Shown here piece by piece: positions 29,309-37,565 of a DNA stretch of 40,018 nt (positions are counted from its first letter, which is position 1; the number at the start of each line of letters is the position of its first letter). Where the stretch lies: positions 1 through 40,018 of the forward strand of contig JAFUYM010000006.1 in the NCBI GenBank assembly GCA_017470525.1, given 5' to 3'. A program made the translations under genes and the position numbers. The DNA comes from Bacteroidaceae bacterium (GTDB lineage: Bacteria; Bacteroidota; Bacteroidia; Bacteroidales; Bacteroidaceae). The notes under the pieces were generated by a model. That model made no database searches and was not told the DNA's origin. It saw only the letters and a program-made list of their open reading frames with translations.

Positions 29309-31312
29309 ATGAAAAGATTAACATTGACTCTCCTTGTCGCCTTTTTGTCGCTTTGCACTGCGATGGCACAGGATGATATTGCCACGTTCCGCACGTGGGC
29401 AATGACTCCACCGATGGGATGGAACTCATGGGATTGTTATTACTCTTCCGTCACCGAGAGGGAGGTGTTGCAAAATGCACAATATTTAGTGGATCACGAC
29501 CTTGTGAAGCATGGGTGGGAATATGTTGTGGTGGACATTCGCTGGTATTGCAACCATCCCTCGTTGGGAGGTGGCAACTACAACCAGCGGGGTACACAGG
29601 ATTATGTGCTCGATGCATACGGACGTTATCTGCCTTCGCCCTCACGCTTTCCTTCTGCAATGGTGAATGGCGAGAATCAAGGCTTCAAGGCTTTGGCAGA
29701 CAAAATCCACAGCATGGGCTTGAAGTTTGGCATTCACATCATGAGAGGTGTGCCCAAGTCGGTGGTGGGTTCTTCTTATCAACTGAAAGGCAGTGAAGGA
29801 ACGGCATGGAACCAAGTCTATAGCGGCACTTCGTCTGCTTGCACGTGGCTAAAGGATAATCTGACTGTACGCAACAATGAATATGGTCAACTTTACTATA
29901 ACAGCATCTTCGACCTCTATGCCGAGTGGGGTGTGGATTTTGTGAAGGTGGACGACCTTTCTCGCCCTTTCTATACCAATGAGATTCGCATGATTCGCAA
30001 GGCGATAGACCAGACGGGACGTCCCATCGTGTTGTCGCTTAGCCCAGGCAAGACACAATATTCGTATGCCCAACAGTGTCTGGAGAATGCCAACATGTGG
30101 CGCATGATGGATGACCTGTGGGACAGTTGGAGTGCCGTCGATGCCGTGTTTGCAGAAGCCCATGCTTGGAGCAAGTATGCTCAACCAGGCAATTATGCCG
30201 ACTGCGACATGTTGCCTCTTGGTCAGATTGCCATGACCATCGCCGACCAGGGCTATACTGCTGCCGACTATGGCAGATGGACGAATTTGACACAGAACGA
30301 ACAACTCACGATGATGACGCTGTGGGGCATCTGCCATTCGCCCCTTTTCTTTGGAGGCGAAATGACGAAGAATGATGCCTTCACTTTGTCGCTCCTGACC
30401 AATGAAGAATATCATCGGATGCACAAATATGGGGAGGATGCCCATCAAGTGCTCAACGACACGAAGACAGGGCAGACCGTATGGACCTCCACCGACCCCA
30501 CTTCGGGCGACCGCTATTTGGCAATATTCCAACGTGACCCTTCTGTCGAGTCTGGTGAGATTGCAGCACGTTCTGGACTCATCTCTCGTCGTGGCACTAA
30601 GTCCTATCAGTTGGAGGCAGACATTACAGGAGCCGAACAACTGAAAATCGTGGTGAGCGACTGGAACGACGGTTTCTCCTACGACCGCGCCGACCTCATC
30701 AATCCTGTGCTCATTGATGCCGAGGGTAACGAAACTTCGCTCACCACCCTGACGGCTGCCTCTTATAGTTCGGATTGGGGTACACTCCACATCAACAAGA
30801 ACGTGGAAAACGGCACGTTGAGAGTCGATGGTCAAACCTACTCCACAGGTCTTGGTTTGAATGCCCAGTGTACCCTTATCTACGACCTGCCACAAGGTCA
30901 CAACTACACCACATTCCGTGCCCTGTGCGGTTATGATTCTTCGTGCGACAGCGACAATCCTTCCACATCAGGCACAACGATGGAGTTCATCGTCTATACG
31001 TCCTCGGACAAGGATGCAGCATGTGACTTTGACCTGACTCTTTTGGGTTATGCGCCTGATGAAGAAGTGGAGGTTTACAATGTGTGGACTATGGAAAAGA
31101 ACCTTATGATAGCCTCTGGTACACTCCACACAACTGTGCCCCACCATGGCGTGAAACTTTTCAAGTTACACAGCAATGCGGCAAATGCAATCGTAGTTCC
31201 TCAGAGCAAACCTTCCACGGCGGGCTCATGGTATGACTTGCAAGGTCATCCCGTTCAGTCTCCCGCCAAAGGACTCTACATCAAAGATGGTAAAAAGATT
31301 CTTATTCAATAA
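29309..31312 (+). CDS. exported GH27 alpha-galactosidase with NPCBM-like module
   Basis: This is 667 residues from ATG at 29309, chosen because it starts the signal peptide (MKRLTLTLLVAFLSLCTAMA) and lies after the promoter; an ATG at 29288 is the alternative. The GH27 barrel covers about 25-400: TPPMGWNSWDCYYSSV, nucleophile Asp215 in FVKVDD, and acid/base Asp269 in RMMDDLWD, by analogy with human GLA. An NPCBM/NEW2-like module follows at about 440-600 (ENGTLRVDGQTYSTGLG). The C-terminus has a sorting-like tail (SWYDLQGHPVQSP, KGLYIKDGKKILIQ). It would release terminal alpha-galactose from glycans outside the cytoplasm. Its stop overlaps the BASS transporter start (TAATG). Confidence 0.9.
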   Translation: MKRLTLTLLVAFLSLCTAMAQDDIATFRTWAMTPPMGWNSWDCYYSSVTEREVLQNAQYLVDHDLVKHGWEYVVVDIRWYCNHPSLGGGNYNQRGTQDYVLDAYGRYLPSPSRFPSAMVNGENQGFKALADKIHSMGLKFGIHIMRGVPKSVVGSSYQLKGSEGTAWNQVYSGTSSACTWLKDNLTVRNNEYGQLYYNSIFDLYAEWGVDFVKVDDLSRPFYTNEIRMIRKAIDQTGRPIVLSLSPGKTQYSYAQQCLENANMWRMMDDLWDSWSAVDAVFAEAHAWSKYAQPGNYADCDMLPLGQIAMTIADQGYTAADYGRWTNLTQNEQLTMMTLWGICHSPLFFGGEMTKNDAFTLSLLTNEEYHRMHKYGEDAHQVLNDTKTGQTVWTSTDPTSGDRYLAIFQRDPSVESGEIAARSGLISRRGTKSYQLEADITGAEQLKIVVSDWNDGFSYDRADLINPVLIDAEGNETSLTTLTAASYSSDWGTLHINKNVENGTLRVDGQTYSTGLGLNAQCTLIYDLPQGHNYTTFRALCGYDSSCDSDNPSTSGTTMEFIVYTSSDKDAACDFDLTLLGYAPDEEVEVYNVWTMEKNLMIASGTLHTTVPHHGVKLFKLHSNAANAIVVPQSKPSTAGSWYDLQGHPVQSPAKGLYIKDGKKILIQ

Positions 31313-32301
31313 TGTACAAATTTCTCAAGACACTCAGTGACACCTTGAGCGGCAAGGCGAGCCTCTTCATCATCTTGACCGCTCTCGTCACATTTTTCTT
31401 CCCACAACTTTTTGTGTGGGTGAAAGGCGACACACAAACCATCATCCTCGGCATCATCATGCTGACGATGGGACTGACGCTCACTCCCGACGATTTCAAA
31501 CTGCTTGCCAAGCGACCTCTGGACATCCTCATCGGCGCGGCTGCACAATTCACGATTATGCCGTTGGTGGCATTCATCCTTTCGTGGCTCTTCAGTCAAG
31601 TGCCAGCCTTTGCACCCTACAGCACGGCGATGGCAATTGGCATCATCCTTGTGGGGTGCTGCCCAGGTGGTGTGTCAAGCAATATCATGTCATTCCTTTG
31701 CAAGGGTGATGTGGCATACTCCGTAGGCATGACATGTGCCTCCACACTCCTTGCCCCGGTGCTGACTCCACTGTTGGTGCTTTGGTTGGCAGGGGAGCGG
31801 GTCGATGTCGATGCGATGGGCATGTTTCAGCAAATCCTTATCGTGACCATCATCCCCATTGCCATCGGCTTTTTCCTCAATGTATGGTTGGGGCACAAGG
31901 ATGTGTTCAAGAAAATCCAAGGCTGCATGCCCGGACTCTCGGTGACTTGCCTTGCTTGCATCGTGGGTGGTGTGGTCACCACGGTGCACGACCCTTTGGT
32001 GGAGAACGGGCTTCTGCTCTTCCTGCTCACCTTCGGTATGGTTTTCTGCCACAATACCATCGGCTATCTGCTTGGTTACGGGGTCGGCTCTCTTTGCCAT
32101 TTCTCCGTGGCTAAAAAACGCACCCTTTCCATCGAGGTGGGTATGCAGAATGCAGGACTTGGCACCAATCTCGCCATGACCTTCTTTGTGGCAACAAACC
32201 CGATGGCTGTCGTGCCCTGCGCCATCAGTTGTGCATGGCACAGCATCAGCGGCACCATCTTGGCAAATATCTTTGCAAATAAAAGTAAAAAGGAAAAGTG
32301 A
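31312..32301 (+). CDS. BASS-family (bile acid:sodium symporter-like) transporter
   Basis: This 329-residue protein has about ten membrane helices. Family motifs are MLTMGLTLTPDDFK, the crossover-helix VGCCPGGVSSNIMSFL, and SIEVGMQNAGLGTNLA. Members import organic anions such as bile acids, pantoate or keto acids with sodium. The start codon overlaps the alpha-galactosidase stop, so the two are translationally coupled, an unusual pairing since galactose is not a known BASS substrate. The gene ends in an A-rich heptamer repeat. Confidence 0.88.
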   Translation: MYKFLKTLSDTLSGKASLFIILTALVTFFFPQLFVWVKGDTQTIILGIIMLTMGLTLTPDDFKLLAKRPLDILIGAAAQFTIMPLVAFILSWLFSQVPAFAPYSTAMAIGIILVGCCPGGVSSNIMSFLCKGDVAYSVGMTCASTLLAPVLTPLLVLWLAGERVDVDAMGMFQQILIVTIIPIAIGFFLNVWLGHKDVFKKIQGCMPGLSVTCLACIVGGVVTTVHDPLVENGLLLFLLTFGMVFCHNTIGYLLGYGVGSLCHFSVAKKRTLSIEVGMQNAGLGTNLAMTFFVATNPMAVVPCAISCAWHSISGTILANIFANKSKKEK

Positions 32302-32398
32302 AAAATGAAAAATTTGATGCCGCACTTGCACGTTGACAGATTGCGAACTGCTGCGGCAGCAAATTTTTCACTTTTCACTTATCACTTAACAATTAAAC
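32283..32398. repeat. palindromic intergenic element E4 built from 7-bp words
   Basis: A-rich heptamer-like words (AAAAGTG, AAAAATG) from 32288 to 32311 are mirrored by TTTTCAC, TTTTCAC, TTATCAC words at 32366-32388. GC-rich hairpin sequence (CTGCGGCAG, 32349-32357) lies between. The element overlaps the last codons of the BASS gene. Confidence 0.6.
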
Positions 32399-32399
32399 T

Positions 32400-33689
32400 A
32401 TGGTACTTAACTACATTTGGATAGCATTCTTCTTCTTGGCAGCCTTGTGTGCCATTGTTCAGTGCTTCACTGGCAATACGGGCGTGTTTGCCGACATCAT
32501 CAATTCTACCTTCGACAACGCCAAGACAGCCTTCGAGATTTCTCTTGGGCTCACAGGGGTGCTTTCCCTTTGGATGGGTGTGATGAAAATAGGGGAGAAA
32601 GGCGGTATGGTCAGTGTGCTTTCTAAAATGCTCAGCCCCCTCTTCACCCGTCTCTTCCCCGACATCCCCAAGGGACATCCTGCCACAGGACACATCTTCA
32701 TGAATATTGCAGCCAACATGCTTGGACTCGACAACGCTGCCACTCCCTTGGGCTTGAAAGCGATGGAGAGCATGCAGGAACTGAACACCGAACGGAACAA
32801 AGAATTAGGCGAATTAAACAAATGGTCGAAAGAGCAGGTGGCAGAACGGAATGAGACTGCCACCAACCCTATGATTATGTTCTTGGTGCTCAACACATCA
32901 GGACTGACCCTCATTCCTGTCTCCATCATGGTGTATCGTGCCCAAATGGGTGCGGCACAACCCACCGATGTCTTTGTGCCTATTCTTCTTGCCACATTCG
33001 TTGCCACTTTGGCTGGCATCATTGTCACGAGCCTGTATCAGCGCATCAACCTGCTCAAGCCCGTTTTGCTGGGCACCCTCGGTGGACTTTGTGTCCTCGT
33101 TGCAGCCGTCATTTGGGGCTTCAGCAAGATGGACAAGGACACGATGGACATGGTGAGCACCCTTTCTGCCAACATCATCCTCTTCGGCATCATCCTGCTG
33201 TTCATCATTGCAGGTGTGGTCAAGAAGGTGAATGTCTATGAAGCCTTCATCGAAGGAGCTAAAGATGGTTTCACCACAGCGGTGCGAGTGATTCCTTATC
33301 TCGTTGCCATTCTTGTTGCCATCGGCGTTTTCCGTGCCAGTGGCGGCATGGACATCCTCATTCGTTGTATTGATTGGCTGGTTGAACTTTGTGGTGGCAA
33401 CACCGACTTTGTCGAGGCCCTTCCCACGGCTTTGATGAAGCCCCTCTCTGGCTCAGGTGCCCGTGGCATGATGGTCGATACCATGACCACCTATGGTGCC
33501 GACTCCTTTGCTGGTCGCCTTGCATGTATTTTCCAAGGCTCCACCGACACCACCTTCTACATCCTTGCTGTTTATTTCGGTTCAGTCGGCATCCGCCACA
33601 CCCGCCATGCGGTCACATGCGGTCTCCTTGCCGACCTTGCTGGTATTCTCGCCGCTATCGCGGTGGCTTATTTCTTTTTTCAGGTATGA
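32400..33689 (+). CDS. nucleoside-recognition (Gate) domain membrane protein, SpmA/SpmB-like fusion
   Basis: This 429-residue polytopic protein has two Gate-type halves. The first is SpmA-like (FEISLGLTGVLSLWMGVMKI, GHIFMNIAANMLGLDNAATP), the second SpmB-like (FIEGAKDGFTTAVRVIPYLV, KPLSGSGARGMM, GSTDTTFYILAVYFG). Fused forms are usual in Bacteroidetes, in contrast to the separate spmA and spmB of Bacillus. The transported compound is unknown. Its TGA overlaps the ribF ATG by 4 bp. Confidence 0.88.
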   Translation: MVLNYIWIAFFFLAALCAIVQCFTGNTGVFADIINSTFDNAKTAFEISLGLTGVLSLWMGVMKIGEKGGMVSVLSKMLSPLFTRLFPDIPKGHPATGHIFMNIAANMLGLDNAATPLGLKAMESMQELNTERNKELGELNKWSKEQVAERNETATNPMIMFLVLNTSGLTLIPVSIMVYRAQMGAAQPTDVFVPILLATFVATLAGIIVTSLYQRINLLKPVLLGTLGGLCVLVAAVIWGFSKMDKDTMDMVSTLSANIILFGIILLFIIAGVVKKVNVYEAFIEGAKDGFTTAVRVIPYLVAILVAIGVFRASGGMDILIRCIDWLVELCGGNTDFVEALPTALMKPLSGSGARGMMVDTMTTYGADSFAGRLACIFQGSTDTTFYILAVYFGSVGIRHTRHAVTCGLLADLAGILAAIAVAYFFFQV

Positions 33690-34627
33690 CCCTCATGGCT
33701 AAAGAGACAACCATACAACCCTGTGTCGCGACCATCGGCTCCTTCGACGGTGTCCATCAAGGGCATCAGTTCGTCCTTCGGCAAGTGGTCAGTCAAGCCC
33801 GACAGCGAGGACTTGATGCCGTGGCTGTCACCTTCTCCAACCACCCTTTGCAAGTATTGCGTCCTGGTTTCACCCCCCAATTGCTCACCCTCCCCGACGA
33901 GAAAGTTAGGCTCTTGCAGCAAACAGACATCGCGAAGGTCGTCCTCCTCGATTTCACCCCGGCGATGGCTCAGATGACAGCCCGTGACTTTATGTCTCAG
34001 GTGTTGAAAGAGCAACTCCACGTGCAGGTGCTTCTGATAGGTTACGACAACCACTTTGGTCACGACGGTAAAGGTTTCCACGACTATGTGCAATATGGCA
34101 ACGACCTCGGCATCGAAGTCCTTCCTGCTGGCGAACTGGAAGGTGGCTATTCATCCACAGCCATCCGACAAGCCATCCTCGAAGGCGACATCACCACAGC
34201 CAACACTCTGCTCGGTCATCCCTATACCCTGCAGGGCACCGTTGTGCAAGGTTTCCAAAATGGCAGGAAACTCGGTTTCCCTACTGCCAACTTGCAAATC
34301 GACCCTCTGAAACTCATTCCTGAGAATGGAGCCTATCTCGTCAGAACCAGCCTTGCTCACCCCCTGTCGAAAGAAGCCGCTCCGCAACCTCCCCTCTGCT
34401 TCGGTATGCTCAATATTGGCACTCGTCCCACCCTTCACAACGGCAAGCAGCGCAGCATCGAAGTCCACCTCTTCGATTTCGAAGGCGACCTTTATGGTCA
34501 ATCCCTCCAAATCGACCTCCTCCACCATCTTCGCAAAGAAATCGAGTTCCGTTCCCTTGACGAACTGAAAGCCCAACTCTTGCAAGACGAACAGGCTTGC
34601 CGTCACCTCATCCCCCATTGCTCCTGA
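33686..34627 (+). CDS. ribF: bifunctional riboflavin kinase/FAD synthetase
   Basis: This is 313 residues from ATG at 33686, which overlaps the upstream stop (ATGA); an ATG at 33695 is also possible, and a long upstream open extension is antiparallel to nothing real. It converts riboflavin to FMN and FAD in the cytoplasm. The N-terminal nucleotidyltransferase domain has IGSFDGVHQGH (17-27), and STAIRQAI. The C-terminal flavokinase domain has GRKLGFPTANL and GMLNIGTRPT. Length is normal for the family. Confidence 0.94.
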   Translation: MTLMAKETTIQPCVATIGSFDGVHQGHQFVLRQVVSQARQRGLDAVAVTFSNHPLQVLRPGFTPQLLTLPDEKVRLLQQTDIAKVVLLDFTPAMAQMTARDFMSQVLKEQLHVQVLLIGYDNHFGHDGKGFHDYVQYGNDLGIEVLPAGELEGGYSSTAIRQAILEGDITTANTLLGHPYTLQGTVVQGFQNGRKLGFPTANLQIDPLKLIPENGAYLVRTSLAHPLSKEAAPQPPLCFGMLNIGTRPTLHNGKQRSIEVHLFDFEGDLYGQSLQIDLLHHLRKEIEFRSLDELKAQLLQDEQACRHLIPHCS

Positions 34628-34680
34628 GTTCCCGTCAGCCCCTGATTTCCTCATCATTTTCCAATTTTCATCCATTCCTC

Positions 34681-35304
34681 ATGATTGAAATCCTCAACAC
34701 TCTCGTCTCTCTCGACCTTTTCAAGACCTTCTTCTGTTGCGACCTCTCTCAGTGTCATGGCATCTGCTGCATCGAAGGTGATGCTGGCGCACCTGTTACC
34801 ATCGATGAGGTGGAACTGCTTGAAGAAGCCACTGAAACTGCTGCCATTTGGGATGACCTCACCCCCGAAGCCCGTCAGCAGATTGACTGCGAGGGTGTCG
34901 TATATCCAGACAAGGATGGTGAACTCGTCACCCAAATCGTCAATGACAGAGACTGCGTTTTTGTGAAGCACGGCTTCTTCACGGAGCCCTCTTCCCCTTC
35001 CACCCAACCGGTTCCTTGTGCCTTCTGTGCCATCGATTCTGCCTATCGTTGCGGCAAATTTCATTGGCAGAAACCCATCTCCTGTGCTCTCTATCCCGTC
35101 CGCCTCTCCACCGTAGGGGGGATGACAGCCGTCAATGTGCATCGTTGGGACATCTGCCAGCCAGCGCGTGAACTTGGAAAAAAACTCCAGTTGCCCCTTT
35201 ATCAGTTCCTTAAGGAACCTCTCATCCGTCGCTTCGGACAAGCATGGTGGGATGAATGTGACCTTGCAGCCAAAGAACTCAAAAAAGCGGGCTATCTTGA
35301 CTAA
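34681..35304 (+). CDS. DUF3109 family cysteine-rich protein
   Basis: This is 207 residues from ATG at 34681; the frame is open upstream but the conserved start is MIEILNTLVSLDLFKTFF. The DUF3109 pattern is clear: CCDLSQCHGICCIEGDAGAP near the N-terminus and CAFCAIDSAYRCGKFHWQKP with CALYPVRL in the middle, suggesting a metal or iron-sulfur cluster bound by about eight Cys. Function is unknown; the family is common and conserved in Bacteroidetes. It lies 53 bp after ribF and is probably co-transcribed with it. Confidence 0.9.
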   Translation: MIEILNTLVSLDLFKTFFCCDLSQCHGICCIEGDAGAPVTIDEVELLEEATETAAIWDDLTPEARQQIDCEGVVYPDKDGELVTQIVNDRDCVFVKHGFFTEPSSPSTQPVPCAFCAIDSAYRCGKFHWQKPISCALYPVRLSTVGGMTAVNVHRWDICQPARELGKKLQLPLYQFLKEPLIRRFGQAWWDECDLAAKELKKAGYLD

Positions 35305-35394
35305 ACAGAGCATCAAACATACCCGAAAAAGCACAAAAATTTCTTTTTTGCTAAAAAAAATCCTGTAAAAGTGATTTTTTAGAAAAATTTATTA

Positions 35395-35402
35395 TAAATT
35401 TG
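35395..35402 (+). promoter_or_regulatory. -7 element of zinc-ribbon protein/receiver operon
   Basis: TAAATTTG on plus, giving a leader of about 88 nt before the ATG at 35496. Confidence 0.55.
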
Positions 35403-35495
35403 CAACCTAACTGGCGTGATGTGTGCAATTCATACTTGTCACATCATCCTCCAAAGTCGTATCGACCAGTGTAATCTATTTGATAAAAAACAGAT

Positions 35496-36998
35496 ATGAT
35501 AACCATTCAAAATAATGACGGTGACAGACGAGTGCTCCTGCTCGACAGTCCTTTCGCTCTCGACGAGAGTCCGGACTTCCCAGAGTATCTCTTCGATGTG
35601 GTGTTCATTGCCAACCACTCAGTTGAGGAAACCAAGACCATCCTCAACAGCATCAACCCTGTGACCTCTACCAAGTGCTGCTACAAGCCCCTCTTCGTGT
35701 CCAAGTCACTCGAAGGCAAGATGGGCAACTACAACGAAATCATCGACGGTTATGCCGACGATTGGAACAGCATGGACGTGCTCACCCTTGTCGAAAACAT
35801 TATCAATTATAATACACTGATAGGCTTAAGTGCCACGGAAGACCCCATTCTTTCGTCCAACCAGTTCTTCATCCGACTCACGCGCTACCTCATTTCGCGC
35901 AAGAAGACCATCCTCGAGCCCCAACTTGACGTTTCTGCCTCCACTGGCTACGTCATCCCTGTGTTCGACCTCTTCTACCGACTCGGAGCCTACGAACTCA
36001 GCGACTACTTCGTTTTCATGCAGTCCATGACCGAAAAAGGTCTCTTCCGCGCCTCTAAGTTCGTCAATAAGGTCTATCTTTGCCCCAAGTGCTTGCACTC
36101 ACATCTGCTCTACATACAGACGTGTCCCAAGTGCCGTCAGTCATCCATTCAGACCGAAGAAGTTATCCACCACTTCCGTTGCGCCAACGTTTCGCCCGAG
36201 CATACCTACAACTTCGGCGGACAGTTGCGTTGCCCCAAGTGTCACAAGGTGCTTCAGCACATCGGAATGGACTACGACCGACCCGCTATCATTTATACCT
36301 GCAACACCTGCGGCAACACCTTCATCGAACCCAAAACCAAGACACTTTGCACCAGTTGTCACAACCTCTTCGATGCTGACGAACTCATTCCTCAGGATTT
36401 CAACATCTACGAAGTCACATCCGAAGGCAAGCAATCCATCATTTCGCCCAACATCGGATTCACCATCTATACAGAGTTCTACGACAACTACATCGAGTTC
36501 AACCGCTTCCTCAGCCGCATCCGTCTCCTTGCCGAACAGAAATTCTCTGGCAACATACAAGGCGACCTGCTCGTCGGAAAAATCTGGGTGCTCGATGCCG
36601 AAGGTCTCACCACCTCCATCCGTCCCGAACTCATCGAACTGGTTTGCCAGTACTTCCCCAACAACAAAGTGTCTGTTGCCAACAACATTGCCTACGTGGG
36701 CTCCGTCGTGCGTGACTACGTCAATGGTGGCGACACAGAAGAAGACATTATCAACTTCCAGGTGCTTCTCTCCGAGACCATCCGTGCTGCTGCCGGCATC
36801 ATCAAGCCGCAAGAGAGAATCTGCTACACCTACATGAAGTTGCAGGGCAACCAATCCACCATCGACGACTTTGTCAAGGAGATGGAATTCATCTCTCCGA
36901 CACCCGACGACAGTTACAGCCCTGCCACCGACGACCCGTCGCAGAAGCCCAAACCCGCCGCTGCACCATCCTTGCAGGATGAGCCAGACATAGAATAA
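35496..36998 (+). CDS. zinc-ribbon (TackOD1-like) signalling protein
   Basis: This 500-residue cytoplasmic protein has no signal peptide or membrane helix. Residues 10-95 look like a degenerate receiver fold (RRVLLLDSPFAL, LFDVVFIANHSVEE, KPLFVSK, EIIDGYADDW). Residues 190-290 hold a multi-zinc-ribbon region with Cys196/199, 210/213, 229, 246/249, 269/272 and 285/288, plus VIHHFRCANVSPEHTYNFGG and KVLQHIGMDYDRPAIIYTCN. This matches my recollection of the TackOD1 (thaumarchaeal output domain 1) pattern. Residues 310-455 form an unrecognised alpha/beta domain, and the C-terminus is Pro/Asp-rich and disordered. It is followed 42 bp later by a stand-alone receiver protein, so it is probably a signalling output or adaptor. 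The GC-rich coding style is typical of the neighbourhood. Confidence 0.75.
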   Translation: MITIQNNDGDRRVLLLDSPFALDESPDFPEYLFDVVFIANHSVEETKTILNSINPVTSTKCCYKPLFVSKSLEGKMGNYNEIIDGYADDWNSMDVLTLVENIINYNTLIGLSATEDPILSSNQFFIRLTRYLISRKKTILEPQLDVSASTGYVIPVFDLFYRLGAYELSDYFVFMQSMTEKGLFRASKFVNKVYLCPKCLHSHLLYIQTCPKCRQSSIQTEEVIHHFRCANVSPEHTYNFGGQLRCPKCHKVLQHIGMDYDRPAIIYTCNTCGNTFIEPKTKTLCTSCHNLFDADELIPQDFNIYEVTSEGKQSIISPNIGFTIYTEFYDNYIEFNRFLSRIRLLAEQKFSGNIQGDLLVGKIWVLDAEGLTTSIRPELIELVCQYFPNNKVSVANNIAYVGSVVRDYVNGGDTEEDIINFQVLLSETIRAAAGIIKPQERICYTYMKLQGNQSTIDDFVKEMEFISPTPDDSYSPATDDPSQKPKPAAAPSLQDEPDIE

Positions 36999-37040
36999 CA
37001 TTCCATTAAAAATTACAAATAAAAAACCAAAATATAGAAT

Positions 37041-37463
37041 ATGAATAATCTGATTGACCCCGGAATCAACGTTGAAAGCCTTTCCGTTCTCGTCGTGGAC
37101 GACGTTCCATTGAACATCCTCCTCATCAAGAAGATGCTCTCTCAGTACACGTTTGAAATCCGAACCGCCAATGGCGGTCAGGCAGCACTTGATGCCATTG
37201 CACAAAAAATGCCAAACCTTGTGCTTCTTGACCTCATGATGCCAGGCATTGATGGTTTCGAAGTTATCCGTCGCCTCCGTGCCGACGAGAAGACCAAGAG
37301 TCTGCCTATCATCATCCTCTCCGCGCTCAACTCCGAGCAGGACATCTCCAAGGGCTTCCAATTGGGTGCCAACGACTTCATCAACAAGCCCATCATCATG
37401 GAGAAACTGCTCAGCAGTGTCACTACGCAAATCAACCTGCAAGCATCTAAGTTGAGAGGTTAA
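37041..37463 (+). CDS. stand-alone response-regulator receiver protein
   Basis: This 140-residue CheY-like protein is nearly all receiver domain. Key residues are Asp20/Asp21 in LVVDDVP, phosphoacceptor Asp64 in VLLDLMMPG, Ser94 in IILSALN and Lys116 in INKPI. It has no output domain, so it must act through a partner, most simply the zinc-ribbon protein encoded 42 bp upstream. No histidine kinase gene is in the window. Confidence 0.92.
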   Translation: MNNLIDPGINVESLSVLVVDDVPLNILLIKKMLSQYTFEIRTANGGQAALDAIAQKMPNLVLLDLMMPGIDGFEVIRRLRADEKTKSLPIIILSALNSEQDISKGFQLGANDFINKPIIMEKLLSSVTTQINLQASKLRG

Positions 37464-37487
37464 GCAGCCTGCACAGGCATAAATACA

Positions 37488-37544
37488 TAAAAAAATCAAG
37501 AACAGAAAGCATGTCTCATTCAGATGTGCTTATCTGTTCTTGAT
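37488..37544 (-). terminator. hisS terminator (bidirectional hairpin)
   Basis: ATCAAGAACAGA and TCTGTTCTTGAT form a 12-bp stem, extended by AAGCA/TGCTT. On minus it is followed by TTTTTTATG. It lies between the converging receiver and hisS genes. Confidence 0.8.
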
Positions 37545-37565
37545 GCGTTTTAGAAAATGAAGAAT

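Noticed and set aside
33389-33685. Extended N-terminus for ribF
   Set aside because: The in-frame extension overlaps the end of the Gate-domain gene; the ATGA overlap at 33686 and the family's usual length support the shorter form.
36141-37499. Minus-strand open frame of 452 codons
   Set aside because: It is antisense to the zinc-ribbon protein and receiver genes, both of which show conserved motifs.
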